Shown piece by piece: positions 21,850 through 34,171 of a DNA stretch of 64,000 nt (its first letter is position 1; every line of letters begins with the position of its first letter). The stretch comes from Heterobilharzia americana (lineage: Eukaryota; Platyhelminthes; Trematoda; Strigeidida; Schistosomatidae): the NCBI GenBank assembly GCA_944470555.2, contig OX104134.1:50149890-50213889 (forward strand), in the 5' to 3' direction. The notes under the pieces were generated by a model. It was not told where the DNA came from, did no database searches, and saw nothing but the letters and a program-made list of their open reading frames with translations. Position numbers and translations under genes: made by a program.

Positions 21850-24035
21850 TTGCATGGATACAATGGGGTGAGTTACCTTTGTCAATTTATGCCATCCCTG
21901 GTGCCGTTGACACACTAGAGGAAGTGGGAGTACTGAACAACCATCTTTTTTTCATGATCTCAATTTAGTGGACAACTCTTTATAAATATGTATGTCCGAG
22001 AAGAGGACGTTAATTAGGAGTATGTATTTGCTCGTTACTTGCAGTCATACACTGCCACATCATTTCATGCTCGACAGAGTGAATTGCTGCCTTCACGTCA
22101 AGAAGTATGGTTATTGTCCAACCCTGTTTTATATGTCTTTGTTCCCAATCGTCGAAGAATGAAGATGTGGTCGATGCACCCTAGTTCAGGTCTGAAACTA
22201 ATCTGGTTCTCTAGAGTTTGTTGTTCTGGAGCTCCAATTAGGCATCGGATAACTAAGGACCCCAGGGTCTTGGATTGGACAAATCACAAGAAGACTCTCC
22301 TCTTCTCCTTTTTTTGAACTCGAATGATCACTGAAGTACACGACTCTGACAGAGACCCCTCTAATTCCCATACGCTGCTTAGTACCTTCGTTTCTGTACT
22401 CAGTAATTTACTGGCTTAATCCTCAGAAATATGGTGACAAAATAAATAATGGTGCTGATTTGAAATAGCTTTCTCAACTTTGAGGAGAGTTGTAGATTGG
22501 ACATCTACAACTTATTCACGTTCGACATGGAAGCTGGGTAACTGAAGCATTGCTGAGTGGTGTTTGAACTGGGCTTTTAAGTGTTCCGCCCAGCATTCTA
22601 GTCGTGTCATGAAAGGTTGTCGGCGTCTCATTTCTTTCCGTGATGTTCTTACTAACCATCCTCTTGCCGGTATTCTTAATATGCCTAAATGATTGACATG
22701 TATTACCTAATTCAGATGCCTTCTCCCGGTTTCGCCACCCACCACTGCTCGCCGTCATTTTGAAGACTCTTAGTAAGTTTACGTTTAGGATGCTTCTGCT
22801 CTTCATTGCGGTCAAACCCTACTGGAATCAACCAGTTCGGAGTTAGGTTGCGGAGATATATTGACTTTCGCTAATATTTGGATGTAGGTTAACAAGTGTC
22901 TTCATTGGTGTTTTTGACAGCAGGCCAAGAATGGAAATCATCGTTCACGGTCATTCGTCGTTGGGGTAGAAATATTTTCATTTCAGATCTCGATTTATGT
23001 CCATCTGATTGGTGATCAAATGGCTTCATTTTCTGAGTAGCAGGTGTTTATAAATACTACGTGTTTTGTCAAATAAAATCGTTTTCCTTAAGTCAGTAAC
23101 AGGCCCGTCTTTTGTCGTCTGATTTCTGCGGCTCGTATCCAATACAAGTATCTCGTTGGGTCATTACTCCTTTCACTCATTTTTAGAATCCACGTTCTAC
23201 CCCGACACAGTTACATCATATAATTTCACGTCCTCATTTGTCAATCGAGCATAGACTGGTTTTACTATAACCCGTTTCCTGTGACCAGTAAGGCCCATAC
23301 TAGCACGTAATAGGATTTCAAACAGGCAGTTCAGAAAGAACGGAAATCTACTGATCCTTTCCATCGATGGCTATGATGTGAAAAATCTGCGTCCATCATT
23401 CGTTTGATGTCGGTGGACGCGCTGTGAATTAGTGTCTCTCCTTAGGCTTGAAATTGGTGCTGGCCAGAAGCAAGTGATTGTAAGAACGAAATCACCGTTT
23501 TCAGGTTATTGACATGAGGTTTCGCAGGTACCTCTGAGATGCCTGTCTGATTGGCTCAGCTCCCTTGCTATAGCATTGAAGTTACTTGCCCTGATAGCTA
23601 GGTTTTAACGTTTTGCTTTCTGTGATGAAATTGTCAGCTGATGATAAAATTCATCCTTTGCATCATCCAAACTTCAGTCGGTGGGTGCGCAGGCGGAAGT
23701 TACGAATAGGCATCAGTTGGTCTCACCATCTTTCCTATTTCTTACAGATCCATTCAGTCGGACATTCATTACACAGAAATACAGTCTGGAAGTGCACTTT
23801 CCGCTCCATAACTTGGTCCTATGTTTACACCAACGACTCCACTGGAGCTAACTATTTGGTCTCCGGATTCACCGCTGTGGCTATATAAGGTGAAATCAAA
23901 GCCACATTACAGCGCTGCATACGTGTCTCAGAAAGAGCATATATCTATGGCTAGAGATTCCAGAGTTCTGGCAAACGATGCCTGTTGTGTGATTTGGTGT
24001 GGATTTCGAAAGTTGAAAGCTCCAATGTGGAGCAG
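21850..24035 (-). mobile_element. RTE-2 LINE copy, heavily decayed (endonuclease to RT palm)
   Basis: On the minus strand near 24,030 the endonuclease start is readable (GAFNFRNPHQ, ITQQASFARTLESLAIDI). SGESGDQIVSSSGVVGVNIG follows at about 23,870, and a GLTGHRKRVIVKP segment near 23,290. The linker region lies at 22,815-22,516, ending in a degenerate RWAEHFEEQF-type block. RT fingers/palm follow at 22,315-22,030 (IRCLIGAPEQQTLENQISFR, GCIDHIFILRR). A degraded SSGVRQGCP block is near 21,930. Stops and frameshifts occur throughout. The order matches the RTE-2 copies at 30.6 and 37.8 kb. No 3' end was identified. Confidence 0.65.
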
Positions 24036-24884
24036 ACATCGAGGCTTTAGGTCACTGCAAACGGTGTTTTGAATTGTTGGTAATGATCGCAAGGTGGGAG
24101 GCTAGTGAAGTTTTAGGAAGTGGAGGCAAAGAAGATAAAAGTAAGGAATGTTTTATTAGGTCTTCCATATAACTAGAAAGGTGCGGGACGTCATTGCCTC
24201 CCGATAACAGTTACATCGGACTTGAAAATCCTGTAGTTGTCGACGGAATACTGCAAGCCAGAGAAGAGTGTAGCATTTTTGTGGTCACCCTTTCTACCCT
24301 TTTTCCATGGCTAAGGAAGCTTCAGAATGGTACTGCTAGTCATCAGAGTGAAATACCTTAACTGTTGTCACACGCCATCCAGCTGGCAGTAAGTTTTCGC
24401 ACTCGAATCCCTATCACACTGTCGCGATACTCACTGTGATGGTGATTGGTGTTTGTCAAATCACTGTTCGACTGACTTTCTGGTGTGATGGTCATTTAAC
24501 ATGTTCACAACCTACTACATACATTTCAAGAAAAAAATTCGCCAAAAGACCGTATTTGACCTACACCAGCTTTTTTCTTTTTCGCTGCATCCCATAATCA
24601 GGTTAACAAAACCACACATGAAAACCATGTCGTTAGCACCAACTTCAAATTAACTGCTCATGTTTTGTTGGTCAGGAAGTTTCGACCATCTTGATACCTC
24701 TGCCAGCAGTCGAGACATTTCTAAGCACGATCCATCTTCTACTTTATTGCCTTCTGAATCCCACTGTTTTCGCTATTATTAGTGTACATCGTTTTCAAGT
24801 CCTTCCATCTCTGCAACCGCTAATAATGATTCGAGTTCACGGAAGGAATAGCCAGACTGACGTAAGGAAACCGCGCTCCAAACT

Positions 24885-25215
24885 TCATTTTGAAACGTTC
24901 AATGTCCTTACTCGTCGTCAAACCGGACAAAAGCTTCGACCACAGGTACGGGACTCAAGTATTGCTATTCACTCAATCTTACCCGGCAGATGAGGGTAAT
25001 TCATAGAAATCACTCTTCTAATACCTGTATCTTCCTAATTAGTTCTTGTGGTCTTGTATTTACAAGTACAACATTCAGTCTTAAGGCAAAAAGTGCATTG
25101 CTCAACTAAATTCCGGTTGAAAGTCGTTGGTGTGCTGTGCGACTGAATAGTGTAGTAAGTACGGCGGTTAAGATAAATGTTAAGTGTGGATACATCTGCA
25201 CCACTGACATCGATT
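24885..25215 (+). mobile_element. RTE-2 endonuclease fragment
   Basis: FETFNVLTRRQTGQKLRPQ near 24,890 corresponds to the conserved start of the RTE-2 endonuclease (TFN-RT--Q-GQ). A later block at 25,090-25,200 matches the PVNSRLCAVRL-type segment in a broken frame. The plus orientation is opposite to both neighbouring RTE-2 pieces, so the region is a patchwork. Confidence 0.5.
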
Positions 25216-25224
25216 CTGAAAAGT

Positions 25225-26272
25225 ATTATCTATAGTCCCCAACCGCTGGTTTCCGTTGTCACGTTGGCCACAACTGGTTAGTCTGCATCTCCTAGTATGG
25301 CTCAAAACAACAGTCAAAGACTTCATGCAGTGATGCCATATTTTAGTCTGACCTCCCTGAGCCTTTCTCTAGCCCGAACTAACTTCAGCTAACATTGCGC
25401 AAAAGACGTAGACGTTGAATGGGCATGCGTAACACATATCCCAGCCATCTCAATTGAAGTTTCACGACCTTATCAACTGACTCTCCTCTCCTGCTTAAAA
25501 CTCTACATCTGACTTCCACGTTACAGACGTGGTGACACCACGAAACACAGCCTATGTTATGAAGGTAACGGTGGTAAAACACTTGAAGCTTTCTCATGTT
25601 CTCTACTTTAAGTGACCATGTTACACAGCCGTACAGTAGAACAAAGCGAACTACAGCTCTCTACCCTCGACCCTTAATCAGTAATCGGATATCGTGGCGG
25701 TGCCATAAATGGGTTAAGTTGGCGAAAGCTAATTGAGCTTTTTGTTTCCATACATAGATTCTGTCGGTCACTGACCCACCGGGGCTGATCCGATCTCCCG
25801 GGTAAGTGAAATATTCAACGGAGTGGACTACTTCACTCTCTATTGTCAGCCGGAACATCATTGATGACCAGTCCTAGAGTAACAATTTGGGTTTTGGTGG
25901 CCAGGAACGCATCCCAAACATTCTCAGATTGTCACCTAAGGTGTCCAGAGGACTCTGCATCTTGTCTTTACCTAAAAGGATTGTGTCATCTGCGTATTCT
26001 GTCTCCTGTGATTACGTCAACCCCTGTGCAGTCAGATGAGAGGGAGACCTCCATAAGTAGGTCTAAGACAAAAGTGAATAGAAATGGAGAGAGTGGGCAA
26101 CCTTGATGGACACTACACTATGTACACTGCTCATCTGATAACTCACAATAGGCTGTAATACGCCCATGAGTGTTAGGGTAAAAAGCCTTCAACAGAGTTG
26201 TGTACTTGCTCGGTATTCATTTCAGTGAGAGACATTGCTATAAGACCTCTCGGTCGACGAAGTCAGGCGCAT
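25225..26272 (-). mobile_element. RTE-2 LINE, 3' half of reverse transcriptase
   Basis: From 26,272 down the minus strand reads degenerate motif A neighbours (DSVDRE region) and a QGCPLSPFLF-type block near 26,100. Then come VHSVEYFTYPGDRISPGGSV (about 25,830-25,770), FANLTHLWHRHDIRLLIKGR and MRKLQVFYHRYLHNIGCVSW. The C-terminal VKLQLRWLGYVLRMP follows near 25,440. The 3' terminal part at 25,310-25,250 matches 32,200-32,270 of the better copy. Many lesions make it non-functional. Confidence 0.7.
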
Positions 26273-26623
26273 GCCTAGTTACTGTTTACTCCGACTCACA
26301 GTCATAGTCGAGATACCCTCCAGTTGAAAGAGGTTAAGTGTCACAATACAAATATTTGGTACCAGTGCCTGAAGTCTCTGACTGTTGAGGTGTATATCAA
26401 GAAATGTAGACTTCTTGGTTAGAATCCACATGATAATCGAAGTCGGTAAAGGCGTAGTCATGAATTGATCTCAGTACTACGGATGCATCTTCACTTCATC
26501 ATCAGCCTAGTCGTCATATTGCATTTCATTATTGGTTTAACCCTGTCTTCTTATAACTTCATACGACTTCATTACATTTTCTTCTAATTTCTTTGTTTTG
26601 TATCTTGACGTGATTTGGAGAGG
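26260..26623 (-). repeat. Right arm of a long inverted repeat
   Basis: Partner of 20,389-20,720. The outer 223 bp (26,401-26,623) are nearly identical to the left arm. The inner 140 bp are homologous but diverged. It abuts the RTE-2 piece at 26,272. Flanking sequences outside the two arms do not match, and no transposase is visible between them. Confidence 0.7.
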
Positions 26624-28215
26624 TGTGGTGAATCGAACCGTTACACATTATTTCAGGTTCTACTTTTATTCTAGCAGATCGAAGTAAATTTATATGTCAT
26701 TTATGAGTGCAAGATTTAGTAGTTAATATGAACCATTGGTGTGACATCAAGGGATTTTTATTGCTTCGTTAGTGGGACTTTGTGTTTATGTTACTTCGGT
26801 AATGGGTGATGGTTTACTTTCATAGAAACACAAATGCCACACAATTGTAGCAAATACGACTTCCCTGACAGAGTTCAATAAATGACATGAATGAGAAGAA
26901 CGGAGGGATCTACACATACTGGTCATTGTTTTGTGTAATTTCTGAATGTTTATATTTTTGTGAACAATTTTATCACCTTTTTGACCTGTTACCCTGTTTG
27001 AGGAAATTATACTGTCATCCATCCACTCTTCTACTACAAAATTGATGAATAAATATATAAGCCAGTTAAAGAAATTTAATTAATTAACAATAAAATAACT
27101 CTCTTCTGTACTAATCTACATTGAATAGTCAAAATTCCAGGAATCATGTGGTCAGATAGTGTTAGTTCGGTGCATAGAACCGAAAACCCATGATTTCAGC
27201 AGTTCTGTAAGTATGTAGTGAAAACGTCATACGCAACCATGAAAGAAATTTTTGTCTTTAATTTGTGCTACCAGTGGGATCAGTGAATGAATAAATAATT
27301 TAGCCATGTCCATGATATCTTCTAGTTACCTTCCAATTTCTTCAGTATACAGCTTACTTCCTACTGTCAACTATTAGTCTGCGGGTGGTACGGTTTCGCT
27401 TTGATCCCCATTGATAAACAGCTGTTCTGAAAAAGAATTAAATTCTGCTCTCTCAAAACAGGATGCTTGATCTATAGGTATCAAGTTCGGCAACATATGG
27501 CCCGAGATAATATATATTTGGTTACTACCTCAAATAAAGTAATCTCATGGGAATCGAAAGCGCAGACGGTTGAATATACCGATTGCTGTGGGCAGGCTGA
27601 CACACGCTTGGAAACACCGTTTCTTATGATTGACTAGTGCGTAGTTTGTCGCAGAAGTCGGTTGGCCTTGCAACTGATGACAATCGACAACCACGCTGAG
27701 GTTTCAGCAGTACAGAATCAGCTTTACACATTCTATAGGCATAAGTGTTTGATTACAATTCAGCTAACTTACGTTTGCCGACGTAAGCAGATGAAGCTTC
27801 CGAAGTTGCTTAGTATTGTGATGCACTCTGTGTTAGACACACTCTGTTTTATTTCCTGTTACCATTTGCTTTGCCAAAAAACAATAACTGTGCAGTTTCT
27901 TCAGGATGCTTTTCATAATTCTACTAATTCCGTTTTTAAAGACAACTAGTAACCCTAGGAATTCGGTTGGTGACGCTTAGCATATATTGTATTCAGTTGT
28001 AATTCCCTAATATATTTATATTTGATAGTTTTTTTTGCGAAAAGTAGCAGGTGGTTGAAGCGAAATGGCCACAAAACTGTTCACAGACTAAAGCTAACGC
28101 AACCATGGATGAGGAATTGCTTCTGAGGTGCGATCCTCCAGCCTGTATGGTACCGTTAATCAGATAACAACACAATCATGACGAATACTCATTCATTATA
28201 TCATAAAAATAAGTA
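26624..28215. other. Intronic DNA of S2P, no feature recognised
   Basis: AT-rich, with short open frames on both strands that lack motifs. It lies between S2P exons 3 and 4. Confidence 0.45.
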
Positions 28216-28217
28216 CA

Positions 28218-28219
<2 letters not shown>

Positions 28220-28261
<42 letters not shown>
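28220..28261. repeat. (TA)n microsatellite
   Basis: About 21 uninterrupted TA units, 49 bp downstream of the S2P exon 3 donor site on the gene strand. Confidence 0.95.
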
Positions 28262-28263
<2 letters not shown>

Positions 28264-28309
28264 CAATTAAGCAAAACAGAATGTTATGAGTAATCAAAAC
28301 AAATCTCAC

Positions 28310-28657
28310 CGCAGTACTTAACTTGGTGGGTGTGAAATAGGTAAAACATAAATGAGTTGACGCAGACTGAACTGTGCAACAATCATCGCTTGATGTATTA
28401 TGAGCATTAGCTGATTGAGAACTATCACTTTCATCCAACTTGCTGACGGCAGCAGCTGCGGATAAGCTACGACGGGGAACATGAACTTTATTATCCATCA
28501 TGCTTAAATAAGCACCCGATACACAGTACCCAGAGGGATGAGTATACGCCTCCTCCAAACATTTAAACCAGTCGGACTGTTTGTTCACTGGACAAGAATT
28601 AACTCGAGTGATAGCGTCACCAATAGCGAGTCCACGATGTCCTGTGACAACAGAATC
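28310..28657 (-). CDS. MBTPS2: Site-2 protease (S2P), exon 3: PDZ-like and lumenal loop
   Basis: The exon is 348 bp, phase 0 at both ends, with a strong polypyrimidine acceptor (CTTTTTTTCCCCAG) and the donor GCG then GTGAGA. It encodes DSVVTGHRGLAIGDAITRVN followed by SCPVNKQSDWFKCLEEAYTH. This matches the family pattern of a small Asp-Ser...Gly-Asp PDZ-like fold and a D-C-V-...-W--CL-- block. GYCVSGAYL and an insertion rich in Ser/Ala (SLSAAAAVSKLDESDSSQSA) come next. The exon closes with CCTVQSASTHLCFTYFTPTK, the counterpart of the conserved cysteine cluster. In animals S2P cuts membrane-bound transcription factors (SREBP, ATF6) after site-1 cleavage in the Golgi. That role is inferred here from the family. 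Confidence 0.88.
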
Positions 28658-28681
28658 CTGGGGAAAAAAAGCAATACACAA

Positions 28682-30650
28682 CTAAATGAACTCTGACTTT
28701 AGAGACAGCTCTTATCTTATGATAGTAGGCATACAGAAATAAATAACTACTTAAGGTGTAGTTTCAAGTACCGGATATTCCACATTCACGAATGACAGAA
28801 ACATTGGAAGATAAAGTGTTAATAAGTTGTTAGAATGAAAATATTTAAATGTTAGGTTAGCGGAAGGCTGCTGAATAAGTCAAACAAATTAAAACATACA
28901 AAGATGATTCTAGTTCAATAGGTGTTTGAATAAGGTTACTCAGCAACCACTTCCCGACTTGCACGACAAACAATATTCTTTGTCTGAAAGCCAATGATAC
29001 CATTCAGTCGTCTGATCCTTGTTAAATATAGTAGAATCCAAACTCTCAACTCGTTGGTTGAAGGCTCGGCACCTAAATTAACCGACAACAGCTGTTATAG
29101 ACGAGGACCACTTGGTATGTGGTTATATTTCAGTATAGATTAAATTTATAATGATCTTACACCGATGGTGTCGAAAGATAAAGGGTTTTTTGATCCAGCT
29201 CTGATCAAGACGAACAAGTGCATAGCATCCCTTTCTCCTATAGCAGTAGTTACTTAAATAATTTGTGGTTTCCGAACAGTTTACTCCCTAATCAGACTAA
29301 TGATCATTTTTATTCGTAAATATGGTAATTAATGGGCTCATCATAACGATTATAACGGTAACAACTACAGATTTACATTTAGTTGCGTTAACCCTCTAAT
29401 CGCATACTAAGCTTCCTTTGTCTCATTGACAAACTGTTTACTATTAGACATAATACCTAACGCATATCATTTACGACAGTATCTTTTGTGCGTTCGCGAA
29501 AGTATCATTCAGTAACTAATTTTTCTCAATGACAATAAGTTATGGGTTTGGAAATGGCAGTTAGCTGGAATGCATGAGTTGACAATTCTAGTCTAGAGAT
29601 CAGTTATCGCTCAACCTCATGTCATCGTATTACGCGGAGTTGATTCGTATTCCAAATGCGCTCGATCAATAAAAGCCGTAATACCATTATGAAAATAAAC
29701 CGTTTAACAGTTAGTTGGTCTTAGATATGTTTACCTATAGTTAGGCCAGTGTTTGAAATAACGATCAGACAGCGGTTTATCTGAAAATCTGAGCTTTCTC
29801 CTTCGTGTGCTTTTTTATATTTTATTTGATTATGCTTCAGTTAGATTCCGCCCTACTAAATAGTGTCTAAAAAGCCTTTCTTGTAAATTGAATGATACAA
29901 CTGCACTTTAATGTTTAGTTTCTCCGTAGACTCTAGTTGACATTATCAAACACTTGACTAGGATGGTCACAAGTTTCGGCTTTATTAGTAAAGTAATGCT
30001 AGCGAAGACAATGTGCATCATATCATGGAAATTTTTGATTTCATTTCCTGTGATAACTATGATGTCGTCCATATGACAAGATGATAACTTTGGCTTGCTC
30101 AAAGATGAGACAATGCAATATAGTCATTGAATGATTTCTCAGAACATCTGTTACTTATCAATTGCTAGCAATTCATTAATTGATTTAAGCTCATTTATGA
30201 AATATACTTTTAAGCTAATTGTAGTCTACAAAACTACTAACTTGAAAGTTTCGGCATAATACAGTTGAATACAGTAAACCATATCTATTAATTATAATGT
30301 ACAGTACACACTTAAATGAACGGAGATTTTGAAAGTCTGCCACTGCAAGCAAGAAAACTATCATTAAGATAGACATTCTACAGTTACTTGTCATTTCAAT
30401 AAAAAGTGCTAAGAAACTTTCAGTAACTGCTACTTACTTACTATTATGTTTACTTTGTGTATGTATCTTCAATAACTGAAAGTTCTGTTTCAAATACTAC
30501 CTTTTAGGCGTTTAGAGATAGTGATGCAAAACACTTATTTCTCTCATTTAGTCTGATAAAACCCTCTGGCATGATAAAAGATAAGAGAAACGACACTTAA
30601 GGGGCAGTATTATTTTCCAAAAAGTTCCTAGAGAAGAGTTTAACTCTAAA
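28682..30650. other. Intronic DNA of S2P, no feature recognised
   Basis: Sequence between S2P exons 3 and 2. Only short open frames without recognisable motifs; no B-box or LINE block was seen before the RTE-2 copy at about 30,655. Confidence 0.45.
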
Positions 30651-30654
30651 TTCT

Positions 30655-32565
30655 TATACCACTGGAGCGACTAGACCTATTAGGGAGACTGGAGGGTAAA
30701 GATTAACTGCGGAGACGATAGGATCGATGGGTGGAACACTTCGAGGAACAGTTTAACTGGACTCCAGCCACCATTGCGTTGCTCGCTATCCAGTCGGACC
30801 CTGAATGGGACATAGAGACACGCCCCCCAACACTAGCAGAAGTCGAGAAAGAGGTAGGTGACCTGAAAAAGGGCAGCAGGACCAGATGAACTAACTCCTG
30901 AGGTATACAAGGATGGTGGTAGGGTGCTCTTAGTCAGGTTAACCGAAGTATTCACCAGTATATGGGAATCAAATATGATCCCCTCTGACTAATCTAAATC
31001 ACTGATTATTCCACTCCTCAAGAAAAGTGAGAAGTCCTCTGGTAATAACCACAGAGGAATCGGCCTCACGAACAAAGTGTCTAAGATTCTACGTTCCATA
31101 ATTCTCCGACGTCCAACTGGAGCTCGGGAACATCTAGCCCGAGAAAACCACGCAGGCTCTAGACCCAGCCGACGGGAGCATCGACCAAATATTCACACTA
31201 CGCCAGGTCCTGAAACACAGACATGTTTACCGACACTCCATACTAGCTGTATTTCTCGACCTGAAGGATGCATTCGACCCCGTTGACCGACAAGTCTTAT
31301 GACAATGTCTCTCACTGAAAGACGTGCCGAGTAAGTACATCACCTCATTGAAGGCTCTCCTACTCGAACACTTGTGGGCATGTTAGAGCCTATGGTGAGA
31401 TGTCCAGAGAGCTATCCTCATCGAGTGGTGTCCGTCAAGGGTGCCCACTGTTTCCATTCTTATTCAATTTTACCATAGATATTCTCATGGAGGTCTCTCT
31501 CTCGTCACCTGATTACACAGACGTTGACCTAATCGCGGGAGAATTCTTGTTAAACCTAGAATATGCAGATGACATAGTCCTGTTAGGTGAAGACGCTGAC
31601 GAAATGCAGTCTTCTGAATACTGAGAATGTTCGGGATGCATTTCTCATTATCCAAATGCAAATTGTTGCTCCAGGATTGGTCTTCAACAGTGCCACGGCT
31701 AACAATAGAGAGTGTAGTGGTTGAGTGTGTCGACCACTTCCCTTACCTGGGAAGTAGAATGGTGGCTCAGTGGCCGATGAAATTTCTGTACGGATAAAAA
31801 AGGCTCGACTGGCTTTCACCAACTCACTCTACCTGTGGTGCCGCCGTGATATCCAATTGTCTACTAAGGGTCACGTGTACTGCACAGCAGTCCGCGCTGT
31901 TCTACTGTATGGCTGTGAAACGTGGCCAGTGAAGGTGGAACATATGAGAAGTCTTCAGGTGTTTGAACACCGTTGCCTTCGTGGTATAAGCCGTATTCCG
32001 TGGTGTCACCACGTGAGTAACGCAGAAGTCAGGTGTAGAGTTTTAGGGAGTAACGGTAAACCAGTTGACGAGGCTAGGAACCTTCATCGACTGAGATGGT
32101 TGGGATACGTGTTACGTATGCCTAGTCACTGATTGCCTCGTCACACAATATTGGTTCAGGCTGGAAAAGGCCTGAGGTGGCCACACTAAAACATGGCACC
32201 AATGTATGAAGTCTTTGACTGTTGGTTTGAGTCATGTGGGGCAACGCAGACTAGCCGGTTGGGGTCCGCGGGACAAGAGGAATCAGTGGTTGGAGACTCT
32301 ATGTGATATCGCTCAGGACCGATGTCAGTGGCGCAGGTGTATACACACATTATCCTTATCCTAACGACGCTATACCGAATCTCACTATTTTCTCATTCCT
32401 CCTTTCTCTCTTTTCGTGCGTTATACTTCTTTTGACTGAATTTTCTCTTCTTCATCTTGCACCTCACTGCCTTTTTACTTGATGTACTGATATGAGCTGT
32501 GGCAACTTGGACCGTTACACAGTAATGCCCAGTCCTATGTTGATTTGGATGGATGGATGGACCAC
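30655..32565 (+). mobile_element. RTE-2 LINE, 5'-truncated, reverse transcriptase plus 3' end
   Basis: The copy starts in the linker before the RT domain (degraded IRETGG, then RWAEHFEEQFNW-like at about 30,730) and keeps the full order of RT motifs in broken frames. A DGGRVLLVRLTEVF-like block is near 30,910 and NNHRGIGLTNKVSKI near 31,060. Motif A is YFST-/VFLDLKDAFDPVDRQV around 31,250. Motif B is SSSGVRQGCPLFPFLFNFTI at 31,415-31,474, and motif C is LNLEYADDIVLLGEDADEMQ at 31,549-31,608. The C-terminal domain is at 31,770-32,132 (GCETWPVKVEHMR, HRLRWLGYVLRMP). The 3' end (GGTTGGGGTCCGCGGGAC onwards) closes at a short GGAT repeat near 32,545-32,562. Several stops exclude activity, although the YADD residues survive. 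It lies in the S2P intron between exons 3 and 2 (antisense to the gene). Confidence 0.82.
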
Positions 32566-32569
32566 TCGA

Positions 32570-33815
32570 GCTACACTTTAGGAATGGTTATTACGTTTAC
32601 TTATTTTCGAAACCCAATGGCTTAACACAAATTGTCACGCAACATGTAGTTCAGTTAAATTTGCTCGGCAACCTTGCTTGATAGACTGTACAACAACACT
32701 TATCACATTAGTGAATGGATACATAAATGCTATTGAAAAAGTTAGTAATAACATGGAATTAGTTAATTTACTCCTGAAATCCTTGAACAGATATAAATCC
32801 CCTCCTGTGATTAGTTTGGAAAACTCAACCATACATAGGTTTGTGCACTAAGCTATGACCCAAACATTGTATAAGAGCCTGTGATACAACTCGGCTGTCA
32901 AGGTTTATGTGAGTTGAGCAGGGTTTGAACATTGAATCCAGTTGCTGAAAGTCGGGTATTCAAGTCAATGAACCACTTTCTCCTTAACTAACAAAAATTA
33001 GGTAAATTACCTCTTTTTCCTTATGATACAAGCCTTTTCATGGACCTCCATTTAAATGATCAGTAGTACATAAATTTGTTGAGTAAGTTCACTTGCCCCT
33101 TTTCCCTACCAAAGCAACTGATAATTATTTTTAAAAACCTATACTGAGATCAGACTTTCCGATTAATAAACAAAACTTGAAATAATGAGGAAAAGTTTAT
33201 ATTCAGAAGTTCAAAACAAAAACAGAATAATGCCTTTGACTACAGTAATATTTATGTTAAAGACGAACAGAAAAAACTGCTCCAGATTTGTGAGTGGTTG
33301 ATGTTTGGCGCTTACCCGTACCATGAAGGGTGATGCGAAACCAGGTCAGGGGTATTTGATATCGATTTACTTCCACCGAGTTGCAGTCGCAAAAAGACTT
33401 AGCAATGGGATCAAAACTTCATGGAGGCGACGACTTACACCATTTTACAAACTGAGCTTTTACAACGTTTTTTCGGAACGATAGGGAGGTAGCATTGCTA
33501 AAGACGCTGATTATCGTTAGAAGGTTCTCTGTTACTGTTACACCCCAAAACAGAGAGCAGTATGACACCACCATACAAACTTTAAATTTGCTACTGTTTT
33601 CCTGTATGTGAAAAAATATATTTAACAAATCGTGCCGCAATAAAGTGCTTAGCTAAAATAGCTTGGATATATAATAATAACAGGGGAAAGCAAATATCAT
33701 GGCAAGACATTAGCTGTAGTTGCAATAGGCGACTGAACAGAAATCAAACCCGAAAAACAGACCACTGAATCAAAATGGCTTTCCTTCCGTAAGTTTGTAA
33801 AACCTATGAAATTTG
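32570..33815. other. Intronic DNA of S2P, no feature recognised
   Basis: Immediately 3' of S2P exon 2 on the gene strand. A weak B-box-like GGGTTTGAACATTG near 32,920 hints at an old tRNA-derived repeat, but nothing firmer could be supported. Confidence 0.4.
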
Positions 33816-33821
33816 ACTAAC

Positions 33822-34171
33822 CTCTCTTAGATAAGTGACGCCCACTCCGATTCCCAAATGATAACCAGGCAGTAACAGAACAGGAAGCATATAAAATATA
33901 ATCACACTAATTACAGCGATCACGGCGTTGTGCCAAACGCCAGCACAATATACACGGAGCTGAGAAAATGGTGAGAGATTTTGAAGATCTGCAGTGTTGA
34001 GGTCAACGAATGCACCTGGATAAAATCCAAATACGAAAATACCAAATCCATGAAGACGCACGCGTTCACGTACAGCTGCTATAGCATGCCCCGCTTCATG
34101 TATGAAGGCGCAAACAAGTAGTGTAAGAATATAAAACCCCAGATGACTGGTTGGTAAATTTATTCCGGCAT
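33822..34171 (-). CDS. MBTPS2: Site-2 protease (S2P), exon 2: catalytic HEXXH segment
   Basis: The exon runs from the acceptor CTTGTAG to the donor AAGAG then GTTAGT, 350 bp. It encodes GINLPTSHLGFYILTLLVCA followed directly by FIHEAGHAIAAVRERVRL. HEAGH is the HEXXH motif that binds the catalytic zinc inside the membrane in S2P. The next block, GFGIFVFGFYPGAFVDL, then QLRVYCAGVWHNAVIAV, then LPVLLLPGYHLGIGVGV, follows animal S2P almost residue by residue. It is a multi-spanning membrane metalloprotease of the secretory pathway. The exon needs one base from upstream (phase 1), whereas exon 1 ends in phase 0. It joins exon 3 in phase 0 (TYLRE then DSVVTG), as expected. Confidence 0.93.

Noticed and set aside
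24885..26272. Twin-priming inversion of a single RTE-2 insertion
   Set aside because: The 3' end of the minus-strand part would be at the inner junction, whereas twin priming leaves the 3' end at the outer edge.
20389..26623. A large DNA transposon (for example Polinton-like) with long terminal inverted repeats
   Set aside because: Only decayed RTE-2 pieces lie between the arms. There is no transposase, integrase or polymerase, and no target duplication outside the arms.
28196..28309. Extension of the S2P exon 3 frame into a long Ile-Tyr repeat
   Set aside because: It is translation of the (TA)n microsatellite in the intron beyond a good GTGAGA donor at 28,309.
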